Assembly (NCBI GenBank): GCA_020524245.1
Contig: JAIVLN010000005.1
Coordinates: 1 to 64,000 of the forward strand
Length of the DNA stretch: 64,000 nt
From: Rossellomorea aquimaris
GTDB lineage: Bacteria; Bacillota; Bacilli; Bacillales; Fictibacillaceae
Reading direction: 5' to 3'
The notes beneath the pieces are model-generated. The model was not told where the DNA came from. It worked only from the letters and a program-made list of their open reading frames with translations, and did no database searches. The position numbers and the translations under genes were made by a program. Numbering within the stretch: the first letter of the stretch is position 1; each line of letters starts with the position of its first letter. This document shows positions 53,856-63,868 of this stretch, in pieces.

Positions 53856-54794
53856 TCAGGGGGTTTCTGCTAGATGCAGGTCTCTCTCGGTCAACATAAT
53901 CAAATAATCCCGATCCACCCTACCTTCTTTCAATAGCCTCATGGACTGTTTCCGCATGGACTTCTCCAAGAGATTACGGATGTATCGACCATTGGAGAAC
54001 GTACTCCCTTCTCTTGACCGAACGGATTGTAAATGGGATCGAAGCTTTCTTTCTGCATCCAATGACAGTTTATATTCCCGATCCTTAATCATCCGTTTTG
54101 CAATTTCCATCAATTGATCGACCGTATAATCCGGGAAACTGACGACAACAGGGAACCTTGACGGCAAACCGGGGTTCAAAGTGAGGAAGTGATCCATTTC
54201 ATTCGAGTAACCGGCTAAAATCAGGATAAAATCATTCTGTTGGTCTTCCATCGCTTTTACAAGCGTATCGATCGCTTCCTTACCGAAATCCTTTTCACCT
54301 CCACGTGCTAGCGAATAGGCTTCATCGACAAACAAGATCCCACCTAGGGCTTTTTTGACTAGCTCCCTCGTCTTTTGTGCGGTATGTCCGATGTATTCCC
54401 CAACCAAATCGGCACGTTCCGCTTCAATTAAATGCCCTTTTGAAAGTACGTTCATATCATGGAACAGCTTTCCAATCATACGCGCGACAGTGGTTTTTCC
54501 GGTACCCGGATTACCTTTGAACATCATGTGGAGCACTTGCTTCCCTGTTTTCAAATTGGCTGTTTCCCTACACTTATTTATATAGAGCCAGGCATAGATT
54601 TCGTCAATCAGTTCCTTCAATTCATCCATTCCGACAAGTGCCTCGAGTTCTTTCTGGATACTTTTAAGCGGGGCGTGCTTTTCGCGTTCTTTTGCATCGG
54701 ATAGCCAATCGTCTTTTACCATAGATGAAGGAGAGCCCGAACTAAGCACAACGTTAATCTGGCTTTTCGTGTTTCGACTGATCGCCTGTTGCAT
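53856..54794 (-). CDS. spoVK: Stage V sporulation protein K (AAA+ ATPase)
   Basis: A 312-residue single AAA+ ATPase of the CbxX/CfqX group: P-loop FKGNPGTGKTT, Walker B ILFVDEAYSL, sensor region ILILAGYSNEM, and the SRF arginine in PSRFPVVVSF. Family knowledge: mother-cell protein needed for late spore maturation in B. subtilis. Order with hflX supports the name. The related tandem ATPase at 18096 is not spoVK. SD AGGTGAAGG lies before the ATG. Confidence 0.92.
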   Translation of the reverse strand: MQQAISRNTKSQINVVLSSGSPSSMVKDDWLSDAKEREKHAPLKSIQKELEALVGMDELKELIDEIYAWLYINKCRETANLKTGKQVLHMMFKGNPGTGKTTVARMIGKLFHDMNVLSKGHLIEAERADLVGEYIGHTAQKTRELVKKALGGILFVDEAYSLARGGEKDFGKEAIDTLVKAMEDQQNDFILILAGYSNEMDHFLTLNPGLPSRFPVVVSFPDYTVDQLMEIAKRMIKDREYKLSLDAERKLRSHLQSVRSREGSTFSNGRYIRNLLEKSMRKQSMRLLKEGRVDRDYLIMLTERDLHLAETP

Positions 54795-54825
54795 GAACCT
54801 TCACCTCACTTTCAGATTCTTGTGT

Positions 54826-54856
54826 ATTATACGCCCAGGAACCGAATGTGTGACAA
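54826..54856 (-). promoter_or_regulatory. Possible promoter of spoVK
   Basis: -10-like TATAAT (54826-54831) with TTGTCA 19 nt upstream on the minus strand. The extended CGTATAAT also resembles a sigma-E -10. Spacing is non-ideal for sigma-A, so the assignment is weak. Confidence 0.35.
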
Positions 54857-54895
54857 ATGCCTATAAGGGATCGGCTTATTTCTTTGAATGAACAA

Positions 54896-54927
54896 AAGGT
54901 GCTTGCCATTTAATCGGCAAACACCTT
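54896..54927 (-). terminator. Terminator of the trehalose operon
   Basis: AAGGTG-TTGCC / GGCAA-CACCTT hairpin, followed by TTTTG on the minus strand, just below treR. Confidence 0.8.
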
Positions 54928-54938
54928 CTGTCACGCAA

Positions 54939-55658
54939 CTACCCGTGTGTCCGTCTGGCAAAATCAACAAATCGAAATTTATCCAGCCGGTGACGGGATT
55001 CTGTATATTGGAACACATTAGCGTCTTCCAAATACACATAGTTTTTCACTTGTACGATGTGGGTATGATCTTTTATATCCAACAGTTCTATGTCTTCAGG
55101 TGTCGTTTCTTCAACGGTGATTTCCTTTTTTGCGAAACTGATCGTTACATTCAATTCATTCTCAATATATTCATAAATCGAATTCTCACAAATGGTTTTC
55201 GTCAAGCTTGGAACTGTTTTTTGGAGAAAATAATCTTTGTCCAAAATAACACTTTCCCCATCAATTTCCCTAGTACGAACCACTTTCCAAACTTTTTCCC
55301 CTTGCTTCGCATTCAACTTTTTTTGTAGCTCCTCATCCATCTCATCTAAGCTCAATTCGTGTACATGGGTAGAAACTTCTTTCCCAATTTTCCGAGCGAC
55401 TTCTTTAAAACTGACGAGTCCGGAAACCGGAAAATTCATCTTGTTTACGTCTAGCACAATTGAACCTTTTCCTTTGATTTTCTGTATAAAACCATTCTGA
55501 GCCAATAGATTCAATGCTTTCCGGGTTGTTTCTCTAGAAGTCCTGTATTGATCAGCCAGTTCATTTTCGGAAGGGAGCTTATGATCTGGTGCATACTCGT
55601 TACTCTGAATCTTTTCTTTTAAATCGTTATAGATCGTTATGAATTTATTCGTTTTCAA
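54939..55658 (-). CDS. treR: Trehalose operon repressor TreR (GntR/HutC)
   Basis: A 239-residue GntR-family repressor: winged helix (KLPSENELADQYRTSRETTR with the recognition helix) and a UTRA effector domain from about residue 90. It starts at TTG 55658, 21 nt after treA. Family knowledge: binds the operator near treP and is released by trehalose-6-phosphate. Two matching operators lie upstream of treP (58929-58975). Confidence 0.93.
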   Translation of the reverse strand: MKTNKFITIYNDLKEKIQSNEYAPDHKLPSENELADQYRTSRETTRKALNLLAQNGFIQKIKGKGSIVLDVNKMNFPVSGLVSFKEVARKIGKEVSTHVHELSLDEMDEELQKKLNAKQGEKVWKVVRTREIDGESVILDKDYFLQKTVPSLTKTICENSIYEYIENELNVTISFAKKEITVEETTPEDIELLDIKDHTHIVQVKNYVYLEDANVFQYTESRHRLDKFRFVDFARRTHG

Positions 55659-55679
55659 GTTTCATCACCACTTATCAGT

Positions 55680-57368
55680 CTAGCATGAAGGCCGAAGGTA
55701 ATAAACGACAGATTCATAAGGGCGTAAAGGCACATGGTTCCTAAATTCAACTGAATCCGAATAATTCGATAAGAGAATTTCTGACTGATAACCGTGTAAG
55801 TCTACTTCATCCGGCAGTTTGAATTCTGTTTCTTTCTTATAAAAGTTGTTGACGACAAGAAGCTTCTCTTTGCCATTATCCCTTAAATAGGCAAAAACAT
55901 CCGGATGATCTTCAATCAGTAATTGATAGCTTCCATCCGTAATCACATCATAGTTCTTTCTTAATTCAATTAAACGTTGGTAATGGTAAAAGACAGAATT
56001 TTTATCGTTTAAAGCATTCTCAGCATTGATCTCTTCAAAGTTGTTTGAAACATTAATCCAAGGTGTGCCTTTTGTAAAACCTCCGTGCTTTGAGGCATTC
56101 CATTGAATGGGTGTCCTGGAATTGTCCCTTGATTTTTGTTGTAAAATCTCGATGATTTCCCGCTCAGACTTACCGACTTCCTTCATGATTTCAAATGCAT
56201 TCAACGATTCAACATCTCGATAGTCGGAAATCTCTTCAAAATTCGGGTTGGTCATTCCGAATTCCTCGCCCTGGTATATATACGGTGTACCTTGCATCAG
56301 GTGAATGGTTGTTGCTAGCATTTTCGCGGATGTTTCTCGATATTCCCCTTCATCTCCGAAACGCGAAACGATTCTAGGTTGGTCATGATTGCACCAGAAT
56401 AAGGCATTCCAACCATTACCCTTATGCATTTCTACTTGCCACTCCGAAAGTATTCTTTTCAAAGCTAAGAAATCAAACTCTGCCTTCGTCCATTTTTCTC
56501 CATTCGGATAATCGACCTTCAGATGATGGAAGTTGAACGTCATATTCAATTCATTGTTGTCAGGATTCGTATAGCGAATACAATCCTCAATAGAAGTAGA
56601 TGACATCTCCCCGACCGTCATTACATCATATTTGGATAAAACTTCTCTGTTCATTTCATTTAAGAATTCGTGAACGCGCGGCCCATCGGTGTAGAACTTT
56701 CGACCATCTCCAGGCGGTATAGAACCATCATCATCAAGAAAACGTTGATCTTTAGATATCAAATTGATTACATCCAACCGGAAACCATCAATGCCTTTAT
56801 CAAACCAATAACGCATCATCTCATAAACTTCTTCTCTCAATTCTTGGTTTTCCCAGTTCAGGTCAGCTTGAGTGACATCGAACAAGTGCAGGTAATATTG
56901 TCCGGTTTTCTTATCATACTCCCAAGCCGAACCTCCAAACTTGGATTTCCAATTGTTCGGTTTTTCACCCTCTTGTCCTTGTTTCCAAATATAATAGTCT
57001 CGATATTTACTCTCTGGATAATCCAAAGCTTTCTGAAACCATTCGTGTTCGGTCGATGTGTGGTTAACAACCAGATCCATGATCACTTTGATCTCTCGTT
57101 TGTGGGCTTCATCAAGAAGACGCTCGAAATCCTGCATTGTACCGTACTCTTCATAGATTTCATAATAATTACGGATATCGTAGCCATTGTCCTTTTGCGG
57201 AGAATCATAAACCGGTGTCAGCCATATGACATCAATTCCGAGTGTTTTCAAATAATCTAGTTTATCGATAATTCCTTGTAGATCCCCTACTCCATTCCCT
57301 GTCGTATCATTGAAACTTTTCGGGTAGATCTGATAGACAACGGATTTTTTCCACCAATCATTAGCCAT
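55680..57368 (-). CDS. treA: Trehalose-6-phosphate hydrolase (phospho-alpha-1,1-glucosidase)
   Basis: A 562-residue GH13 enzyme: VYQIYPKSFNDTTGNGVGDL, VMDLVVNHTSTEHEWF, the nucleophile in GFRLDVINLI, acid/base in TVGEMSST and the transition-state site FWCNHDQPRIVSRFG. Length and context point to TreA/TreC rather than oligo-1,6-glucosidase. It splits trehalose-6-P into glucose and glucose-6-P in the cytosol. It follows treP and precedes treR. Confidence 0.94.
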   Translation of the reverse strand: MANDWWKKSVVYQIYPKSFNDTTGNGVGDLQGIIDKLDYLKTLGIDVIWLTPVYDSPQKDNGYDIRNYYEIYEEYGTMQDFERLLDEAHKREIKVIMDLVVNHTSTEHEWFQKALDYPESKYRDYYIWKQGQEGEKPNNWKSKFGGSAWEYDKKTGQYYLHLFDVTQADLNWENQELREEVYEMMRYWFDKGIDGFRLDVINLISKDQRFLDDDGSIPPGDGRKFYTDGPRVHEFLNEMNREVLSKYDVMTVGEMSSTSIEDCIRYTNPDNNELNMTFNFHHLKVDYPNGEKWTKAEFDFLALKRILSEWQVEMHKGNGWNALFWCNHDQPRIVSRFGDEGEYRETSAKMLATTIHLMQGTPYIYQGEEFGMTNPNFEEISDYRDVESLNAFEIMKEVGKSEREIIEILQQKSRDNSRTPIQWNASKHGGFTKGTPWINVSNNFEEINAENALNDKNSVFYHYQRLIELRKNYDVITDGSYQLLIEDHPDVFAYLRDNGKEKLLVVNNFYKKETEFKLPDEVDLHGYQSEILLSNYSDSVEFRNHVPLRPYESVVYYLRPSC

Positions 57369-57416
57369 AGTTACAATCTTCCTTCCCTCTTGATGTTCAA
57401 CATTTCAAAAGACGAA

Positions 57417-57450
57417 AGGGAAGACCAATTTTACTCGGTCATCCCTATGA
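57417..57450 (-). terminator. Weak hairpin between treP and treA
   Basis: On the minus strand AGGGA-GACC pairs with GGTC-TCCCT around 10 nt. No long T-run follows, so it may set expression ratios rather than stop transcription. Confidence 0.4.
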
Positions 57451-57452
57451 TA

Positions 57453-58862
57453 TTATTGCTTCTTCAATTTGCCGTAAATATATGTGAGGACAAATGGGAA
57501 GACCAATACAATGGCCATGCCGATGAAAAAGGCTCCCCAGTATCCTGTTTGTATCGATAAGAAACCTGGAATTCCTCCGACTCCGATGGAAGTCGCTTTG
57601 ACGCTGTTCAACGTCAAGATCAATCCTGCGATTGCAGAGCTGATCATAGCCGCAATGAAAGGATATTTGAAGCGGATGTTCACTCCGAACATCGCAGGTT
57701 CTGTTATCCCTAAATAAGCGGAAACTGCTGATGTAAAGGATAAGCCTTTCAACTTCTCATCTTTTGAAAGGAAGGCCATTGCTAGTGCGGCTGATCCTTG
57801 TGCAATGTTGGACAGTGCAAGCATCGGCCATAAGAATGTACCACCCGTACTTGAAATCAATTGCAAATCAACGGCTAAGAACGTATGGTGCATTCCTGTA
57901 ATGACAAGCAAGGAATAGAATCCACCGTAAATCAATCCACCTAATGCGGCAAAATTATCAAAGATCCCGACTAATCCATCAGTGATGACATTTCCAATGG
58001 AAAATGTAATCGGTCCAATTGCAATAAAAGCCAGAAATCCAGTCAATAGCAATGTCACTGGTGCGACAATCAATAACTTGAAAGCATCAGGTATTTTACG
58101 ATTCAAGTATTTCTCTATGGATGCAAGAACATAAGATGCGACCAACACAGGCAGAACTTGCCCTTGATAGCCGACTTTTTCAATGGATAGACCGAATAGA
58201 TCCCACATCGGAATGTTTCCTTCTTCTAAAGCTTTACCATAATCCCATGCATTCAAGAGACCCGGGTGAACAAGCATCAGACCAAGAACAATTCCGAGTA
58301 AAGGACTACCGCCAAAACGTTTGACTGCCGACCAACCAATTAATGCTGGCAGGAAAACAAAAGCAGTATTCGCAATCAAGTTGATGATATCTGCGAAGTC
58401 TTTCCATTGGGCATGGACATCTACAATCGATTTTTTATCATAAAAGATACCAGGTCCGGTCAATACATTGTTGAGTCCCATTAAAAGACCGGCTGTAACA
58501 ATCGCTGGCAGGATAGGGATGAAAATATCTGCAAGTACTTTTACTGCTTTTTGCAAAGGATTCAAGTTCTGTGCAGCGGCACTTTTCACATCATCCTTTG
58601 ATGCTTCACCTATTCCAGTCAGTTCGACCATTTGTTTATACACTTCATCAACTGTTCCTTGACCGATGACGACTTGAAATTGACCGTTTGTCGAGAATGA
58701 GCCTTTGACCAGGTCAATCTGGTTCAACTTTTCTTTGTCTACTTTCCCTTCGTCATTTAATACAAGACGCAAACGTGTTACACAATGCGTTGCTGTATGG
58801 ATGTTCTCCTTTCCCCCGAGAGCATCTACTATCTCAGTGACAGATTCACGATTTACACTCAT
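57453..58862 (-). CDS. treP: PTS trehalose transporter, EIIBC
   Basis: About 469 residues. The EIIB domain has the phospho-cysteine in ATHCVTRLRLVLND (about residue 27). The EIIC domain has about 10 helices, including VTAGLLMGLNNVLTGPG and TGMHHTFLAVDLQL, and GITEPAMFGVN. No EIIA domain is present, so EIIA-Glc is borrowed, as in B. subtilis. It imports and phosphorylates trehalose. The start is ATG 58862 after GGAGGAG. A CRE and two operators lie upstream. Confidence 0.94.
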   Translation of the reverse strand: MSVNRESVTEIVDALGGKENIHTATHCVTRLRLVLNDEGKVDKEKLNQIDLVKGSFSTNGQFQVVIGQGTVDEVYKQMVELTGIGEASKDDVKSAAAQNLNPLQKAVKVLADIFIPILPAIVTAGLLMGLNNVLTGPGIFYDKKSIVDVHAQWKDFADIINLIANTAFVFLPALIGWSAVKRFGGSPLLGIVLGLMLVHPGLLNAWDYGKALEEGNIPMWDLFGLSIEKVGYQGQVLPVLVASYVLASIEKYLNRKIPDAFKLLIVAPVTLLLTGFLAFIAIGPITFSIGNVITDGLVGIFDNFAALGGLIYGGFYSLLVITGMHHTFLAVDLQLISSTGGTFLWPMLALSNIAQGSAALAMAFLSKDEKLKGLSFTSAVSAYLGITEPAMFGVNIRFKYPFIAAMISSAIAGLILTLNSVKATSIGVGGIPGFLSIQTGYWGAFFIGMAIVLVFPFVLTYIYGKLKKQ

Positions 58863-58885
58863 GTTGTTCTCCTCCATTCTGTAAC

Positions 58886-58899
58886 TGAAAACGATTTCA
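58886..58899. promoter_or_regulatory. CcpA CRE site of the tre operon
   Basis: TGAAAACGATTTCA fits the consensus TGWAANCGNTNWCA at every position. It lies between the promoter and the treP start. Confidence 0.85.
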
Positions 58900-58928
58900 T
58901 ATTTTTACTAAAAAAACGCTTTCAAACA

Positions 58929-58981
58929 ACTTGTATATACATGTTGGTTATTATTTTAATCTTGTATATACAGGTTGTCAA
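58929..58981. promoter_or_regulatory. TreR operators and tre promoter
   Basis: Two near-identical palindromes, ACTTGTATATACATGT (58929-58944) and TCTTGTATATACAGGT (58960-58975), centred 31 bp apart (three helical turns). The minus-strand promoter is -35 TTGACA (58976-58981), 17-nt spacer, -10 TAAAAT (58953-58958). One operator lies in the spacer and the other at the start site. Confidence 0.85.
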
Positions 58982-58992
58982 TATGTATTCAA

Positions 58993-59023
58993 AAAAACAA
59001 CCCTTTATATTCAAGGGTTATTT
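58993..59023 (-). terminator. Terminator of the YhcN/YlaJ gene
   Basis: AACCCTT pairs with AAGGGTT, followed by a run of seven T on the minus strand. It begins at the stop codon. Confidence 0.85.
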
Positions 59024-59581
59024 TTTGATATCTGGCAACTGATGCCGGTCCAAGTATTCTTTTGAAGGATTGGATTTACGGATTTTGAGATCTTCATTTG
59101 GTTTAATTTTGCTAATCATTACACCTAGTCCATTGTAGATATCCATTTCTTCTGTCATTTTATTGTTTTTGATGGCGGTACCCCATTCATCTAATGTGCG
59201 AATATGATCTGGGTCCGTCGTTACTAATGCATTCGCTCCATGACTATGCCCACTGAGTCGTTCATATACGGCTTTAACCGTTTGGTTTTCGCTTGCTCCT
59301 TTTTCAAGCTGCACCCCAATCACAATGTAAATGCCACTAACCATTGCTCGGGCACTTTTCACTCCATTTACTTGTTCGGTCAGCTCAACAAGCTCTTTTG
59401 CATTTGCAGACTCTCCTGACGTTCTCTTAACAATCGGAGTATCCTCTAAATTGTTCTTATTGGTTCTAAAGTTCTGTTCAGTTGGGTTGCTATAATTTTC
59501 TTGCCCCTCTTCAGCATCAATAAAATTACAAGCGGCTAAGAAATGAAGGACGAAGAGAACGGTGAGTACTTTCTTGAACAT
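59018..59581 (-). CDS. YhcN/YlaJ-family sporulation lipoprotein
   Basis: A 187-residue lipoprotein: signal with lipobox LAAC (Cys 18), then a YhcN/YlaJ domain with LVELTEQVNGVKSARAMVSG, IYIVIGVQLE and ERLSGHSHGANALVTTDPDH. Family knowledge: forespore lipoproteins in the spore inner membrane that assist germination. The ATG at 59581 follows GAGGTG. A sigma-G-like -35/-10 pair lies at 59607-59637. Confidence 0.85.
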   Translation of the reverse strand: MFKKVLTVLFVLHFLAACNFIDAEEGQENYSNPTEQNFRTNKNNLEDTPIVKRTSGESANAKELVELTEQVNGVKSARAMVSGIYIVIGVQLEKGASENQTVKAVYERLSGHSHGANALVTTDPDHIRTLDEWGTAIKNNKMTEEMDIYNGLGVMISKIKPNEDLKIRKSNPSKEYLDRHQLPDIKK

Positions 59582-59606
59582 CCAAATCACCTCGATGATT
59601 TTTTCT

Positions 59607-59637
59607 TAGCGTGTGAGTTTTCCATTATCGTTATGCA
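59607..59637 (-). promoter_or_regulatory. Sigma-G-like promoter of the YhcN/YlaJ gene
   Basis: On the minus strand TGCATA (59632-59637), 18-nt spacer, CACGCTA (59607-59613). The -35 is good; the -10 has two mismatches. Confidence 0.4.
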
Positions 59638-59698
59638 TTTTCATCATCAAATGACGTGCTATAATGGAAACAAATAACTCCAAGGTGGTGGAAAAGGC

Positions 59699-60676
59699 AT
59701 GAATACTGAAGAAACTCCGAAAAACGCGATTGACTTCATTCTGGATTTGGAGAAGCGCGGAAAGCGGCCATCAACGGTAAAAAGGTATCAATATGATCTG
59801 GAAGATTATTTAGCATGGATTCGCGTGAACGACTTGTCTTATGAAGATCCGAAAGTTTTTAGGACAACATTCATCCAGACGTATTTCAATTTTTTGAGTG
59901 AAGACCGATCGTATTCATACCGGACGTTGAAACGAGTCTTTAGTGTTTTAAAACAATATCACCATTACCTTAATTTACATAATAAAATTCCGAGCAACCC
60001 GGTAAACGATATCCAATTGCACAGTCTCTCTGATGAAGGATTCTCTGAAGAAATGTTTATCAAGGATGAGGAACGTGAACGTTTGATGGAAATCGTTCCA
60101 ACAGCGGAAGGTCTTACAGAGAATCAACAAAAAGCCTATCCATACCTTGCAAAAAGGAATTTGGCATTGTTCACATTGCTGTTGAATCATGGGCTGACCT
60201 TACATGAAATTTGCTCGATCGACATGAGGCATGTATCCTTCATTCAAAAGGAATTAAAGGTTGAAACAGACGAACCGTCAACCAATCGGACCATCACTCT
60301 CTCGAAAGATGATAGTGAAACCCTCTACGCTTATTACGAGTCCATCCCGGTTTCAGTCCGTCCGGCGCAGTACAGTGCAGATCCATTTTTTGTGGCCTTT
60401 GATTTTAAGCGACTGACTTATCGTTGGAGTTATGAGGATAACCGACCGAAGCGTCTGACGGAAATTGCCATCCAAAAGATGATCCGCCAGGAGGTAGCTC
60501 GTTCAGGCTTACGTAAAGGAATTTCCGCCCAACATTTCAGAAGAACAGCTATCCTACATGCGATTCAATCGAAACAAGAAACCGATCAAATCCAGTACCA
60601 TTTTGGAATGAAGACTCCTTTAACACTGAAACGGTATTTAGATTATGTCGAAGAATTGAATTCGCCTATTTCGTAG
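59699..60676 (+). CDS. Tyrosine-recombinase homologue with missing catalytic residues
   Basis: A 325-residue protein with an N-terminal SAM-like core-binding domain (KRPSTVKRYQYDLEDYLAWI) and a C-terminal phage-integrase domain. Of the RKHRHY set, HFRRTAILH (His/Arg) and the Tyr in LKRYLDYV are visible. The first Arg (TGLR position) is Thr in NHGLTLHEI, and the LGH-His is Met in FGMKTP. It may be inactive. It lies between the tre block and hfq on the opposite strand, not in a visible mobile element. It could be a conserved chromosomal gene rather than an integrase. Confidence 0.8.
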   Translation: MNTEETPKNAIDFILDLEKRGKRPSTVKRYQYDLEDYLAWIRVNDLSYEDPKVFRTTFIQTYFNFLSEDRSYSYRTLKRVFSVLKQYHHYLNLHNKIPSNPVNDIQLHSLSDEGFSEEMFIKDEERERLMEIVPTAEGLTENQQKAYPYLAKRNLALFTLLLNHGLTLHEICSIDMRHVSFIQKELKVETDEPSTNRTITLSKDDSETLYAYYESIPVSVRPAQYSADPFFVAFDFKRLTYRWSYEDNRPKRLTEIAIQKMIRQEVARSGLRKGISAQHFRRTAILHAIQSKQETDQIQYHFGMKTPLTLKRYLDYVEELNSPIS

Positions 60677-60684
60677 AATCCAAA

Positions 60685-60716
60685 AAAGGATTGCCCTGTG
60701 ATCAGGTCAATCCTTT
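60685..60716. terminator. Bidirectional terminator between the recombinase gene and hfq
   Basis: AAAGGATTG pairs with CAATCCTTT, with an inner CTG/CAG pair; T-rich on both sides. Confidence 0.85.
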
Positions 60717-60752
60717 CCTTATTTACATCCAGGCTGAGTACCTGGAGATGGA

Positions 60753-60989
60753 TTAATTATTTTGATTGTCAGAACTGAATTCGACTGGACGTTGGGGAGT
60801 AAAAGTGGAAATAGCATGCTTGTAAATCAATTGTTGTTTCCCGTCTGATTCGAGGACCACTGTGAAGTTGTCGAATCCTTTAACCAGCCCTTTAAGCTGA
60901 AATCCGTTCAATAAGTAAACTGTTACGAATACATTTTCTTTTCTTAGGGTGTTTAAGAATTGATCTTGAATATTAATGGATTGCTTCAT
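60753..60989 (-). CDS. hfq: RNA-binding protein Hfq
   Basis: A 78-residue Sm-fold protein: [39 protein letters not shown] and the second Sm motif YKHAISTF (KHAI). Family knowledge: hexameric sRNA chaperone in bacteria; its role in Bacillus is mild. The ATG at 60989 follows AGGAGG by 9 nt. It lies 32 nt downstream of miaA in the usual operon. Confidence 0.95.
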   Translation of the reverse strand: MKQSINIQDQFLNTLRKENVFVTVYLLNGFQLKGLVKGFDNFTVVLESDGKQQLIYKHAISTFTPQRPVEFSSDNQNN

Positions 60990-61021
60990 GTGTATAGGCC
61001 TCCTAAATAAACGTTCATACA

Positions 61022-61960
61022 TTAATTCGATTCAAGTTGTAGCTTTCCTGCCACATAACGCAAAATAGATGGAATTTTTTCATCAATCGATCCACCCGTT
61101 ACATCAAACCATTCCACATCCATCTGATGTCGAAACCAAGTCAATTGACGTTTTGCGTATCTTCTGGAGTTACGTTTCAACGTTACGATTGCCTCATCCA
61201 GTGTACAGTTTCCTTCGAAATAATCATAAAGTTCTTTATAGCCGATTGCCTGAACAGCTTGGGTGTTTCGTACGCCTGCCTCATAAAGCGCTTGTACTTC
61301 TTCAAGCAAGCCCTCCTCCATCATCAGATCCACGCGGTAGTTAATCCGATCGTAGAGCTCATCACGCTCCATTGTCAAACCGATTGTAATCAGCTCGTAT
61401 GGGGATTCCTTATTTTCAGGAGAATGCTCTTGATCCAATTTACCATTCGTATGGATGATCTCCAATGCTCTGATAACCCTGCGGACGTTATTCGGGTGGA
61501 TTTGGGCCGCCCGCTCCTCATCTTTTTCTTTTAAAAGTTGATGGAGAGCTTCCGGTCCTTTTTCTTCTACGTATCGTTCAAGTTCTTCTCGATAGGCAGG
61601 ATCAGCAGAAGCATCTGAAAACTGATAATCTTGGGTAACTGATCGGATATATAAGCCGGTCCCCCCAACCATAACCGGAAGTCTTCCTTTTTCATGGATC
61701 TGATGGATCACTGTTTTGGCATCCACCTGATATTCTGCTGCCGAATAGTCTTCTTTAGGACTTTTAATATCAAAAAGATGGTGTAAGATACCCTGTTTTT
61801 CTTCTTCTTTTATTTTCGCTGTACCGATATCAAGCTCTTTATAGACTTGCATCGAATCACTGTTGATGACTTCCCCATTGAACGCCTTGGCGATCTCGAC
61901 ACTCGTCTTCGTTTTGCCCACTGCTGTCGGTCCTACAATAACAACTAAGGGTGACTTCAT
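61022..61960 (-). CDS. miaA: tRNA dimethylallyltransferase MiaA
   Basis: A 312-residue enzyme: P-loop [38 protein letters not shown] and the C-terminal [17 protein letters not shown]-type segment. Family knowledge: adds a dimethylallyl group to A37 of tRNAs that read UNN codons. The start at ATG 61960 lies 8 nt after GGAGG; the frame extends only to 61975. It lies between mutL and hfq. Confidence 0.95.
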   Translation of the reverse strand: MKSPLVVIVGPTAVGKTKTSVEIAKAFNGEVINSDSMQVYKELDIGTAKIKEEEKQGILHHLFDIKSPKEDYSAAEYQVDAKTVIHQIHEKGRLPVMVGGTGLYIRSVTQDYQFSDASADPAYREELERYVEEKGPEALHQLLKEKDEERAAQIHPNNVRRVIRALEIIHTNGKLDQEHSPENKESPYELITIGLTMERDELYDRINYRVDLMMEEGLLEEVQALYEAGVRNTQAVQAIGYKELYDYFEGNCTLDEAIVTLKRNSRRYAKRQLTWFRHQMDVEWFDVTGGSIDEKIPSILRYVAGKLQLESN

Positions 61961-61981
61961 CCATCCTACCTCCAACTAACG

Positions 61982-63868
61982 TTACATAACCCGTTTGAAC
62001 ATCTTTTCCATTTCATACGTAGTGAATTGGATGATGATCGGTCTACCATGCGGACAGGTAAACGGGTCTTCTGATTTTCTCAACGTATCAATCAAGGTGA
62101 TCATTTCATCGTTTCTCAAATGCCGGTTCGCTTTGATTGAGCCTTTACATGACATCATGATTGCTGCATCTTCTCTGAGCTTTTTGATATCTGTTTTCTT
62201 ATCAGCTAAAACTTGATCGATGATTTCATGTATGGTCTCCTTCTCTTCCCCGCTCGGGAACCATTGAGGATGAGATCGGACGATGAACGTGTTACCACCG
62301 AACGGTTCTAGAAAGATACCGATCGCAGACAGCTCTTTCTCATGTTCCTTCAGGATGGTCGCTTCAGTATGAGTGAATTCAAAAGTGAGCGGAACGAGAA
62401 GCTCTTGGACCTCATGCTCATACATCCCCACTTTTTCTCTGAAATACTCGTACTTGATCCGTTCTTGGGCAGCATGCTGATCGATGATGTACATCCCTTG
62501 ATCATTTTGAGCGATGATATAGGTTCCATGTACTTGTCCGACTGGATACATTGTTGGCACACGTGAACTTTCTGGTTCCACTTTTTGCTCTGGATCACTC
62601 AATAGCTCTTGTTTAATCAGTGGTTCAACCTCATCAAATACATAGCCTTCTTCAGGTTCTTTGGAGACCGATTCCTTGTCAGGCTTCCATTCGGAACTGC
62701 TGAAATCGGGTTGATCGTGTTCCACTTTGGTTGGATTGAATGTAGGACTAACCGGATCAGCCTTCTGTTGGAAAGATGCCAACCTCCGTTTAATGTCCTC
62801 CCGGGACGTATCAAATGAAAAACTGGATTGTTCGGTTTTCGGTTTGGATACATAACTTTTTCGAGAAGCATGTGGAATCAATTCCGTCTGTTTAAGCGCG
62901 TTTTTGATTCCCGTTTCAATCGCTTCTGAAAGTTCTTGTTCTTTACTGAATCTCGCTTCAAGTTTTCCGGGATGTACATTCACATCTACTAAGATCGGAT
63001 CGAGCTCGATTGATAGAATGACAATCGGATGGCGTCCGATTGGTAGCAGGGTATGATAGGCGCTCTCAATCGCTTTATAGATCTTATAGTTCTTAATGTA
63101 TCGTCCATTAATGAATAAAGAGACATATTGACGGGATGCCCGTGTGATTTCCGGTTTCACGGCAAAGCCTTTGATCCGATAGTCCAACGTTTCGTTTTCG
63201 ACCGAAATCATTTTCTTAGCAACAGACATCCCATAGATGGCAGCAATGACTTGAAGAAGATCTCCGTTCCCAGGTGTTTTCAAGACGGTTTTCCCATTAT
63301 GTTTCAAATGGAAAGCCACTTCCGGGTGGGCCATTGCCTGCCGATTGATGACGTCTGTTATGTTTCCCAATTCAGTATGGACGGTTTTCAAATGCTTTAG
63401 TCGTGCAGGTGTATTATGGAAAAGGTTTGTCACCTCGATGGTCGTTCCTTTTCGACTGTCGGACTTCTTCTGTTCGACCACTTTTCCGAAATGAATCGAA
63501 ACCTCATCCCCTGCATCTTTGCCGGTAGAGGTCTTCAAATCGACCTTGGAGACCGATGCGATACTCGGTAATGCTTCACCACGGAAGCCTAACGTACGAA
63601 TATGGAAAAGGTCATTCTCATCCTGGATCTTACTCGTTGCATGTCGTTGAAAAGCCGTCAGAAGATCCTCACTCTCAATGCCGTCTCCATTATCGATGAC
63701 GATGATTCTCGATAAACCGCCTTCTTCCACTTCAACGTCGATGCGTGTGCTGTTCGCATCAATAGAGTTTTCGACCAACTCTTTGACGATGGAAGCTGGC
63801 CGCTCCACCACTTCACCTGCAGCAATCTTATTGGACAAAAGGTCGTCTAGCTGTTTGATTTTGCCCAT
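61982..63868 (-). CDS. mutL: DNA mismatch repair protein MutL
   Basis: A 628-residue protein: GHKL ATPase motifs ([31 protein letters not shown]), a variable linker (~340-440), and a C-terminal endonuclease/dimer domain with [12 protein letters not shown] and ACKGS-like MSCKGSIKA near the end. CPHGRP is also present. The ATG at 63868 overlaps the mutS end by 22 nt. Family knowledge: nicking endonuclease partner of MutS. Confidence 0.96.
   Translation of the reverse strand: MGKIKQLDDLLSNKIAAGEVVERPASIVKELVENSIDANSTRIDVEVEEGGLSRIIVIDNGDGIESEDLLTAFQRHATSKIQDENDLFHIRTLGFRGEALPSIASVSKVDLKTSTGKDAGDEVSIHFGKVVEQKKSDSRKGTTIEVTNLFHNTPARLKHLKTVHTELGNITDVINRQAMAHPEVAFHLKHNGKTVLKTPGNGDLLQVIAAIYGMSVAKKMISVENETLDYRIKGFAVKPEITRASRQYVSLFINGRYIKNYKIYKAIESAYHTLLPIGRHPIVILSIELDPILVDVNVHPGKLEARFSKEQELSEAIETGIKNALKQTELIPHASRKSYVSKPKTEQSSFSFDTSREDIKRRLASFQQKADPVSPTFNPTKVEHDQPDFSSSEWKPDKESVSKEPEEGYVFDEVEPLIKQELLSDPEQKVEPESSRVPTMYPVGQVHGTYIIAQNDQGMYIIDQHAAQERIKYEYFREKVGMYEHEVQELLVPLTFEFTHTEATILKEHEKELSAIGIFLEPFGGNTFIVRSHPQWFPSGEEKETIHEIIDQVLADKKTDIKKLREDAAIMMSCKGSIKANRHLRNDEMITLIDTLRKSEDPFTCPHGRPIIIQFTTYEMEKMFKRVM

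Noticed and set aside
53856-54794. Treating the tandem ATPase at 18096 as the real spoVK
   Set aside because: Synteny with hflX-ynbB-glnR and the single-domain length identify the gene at 53856 as spoVK.
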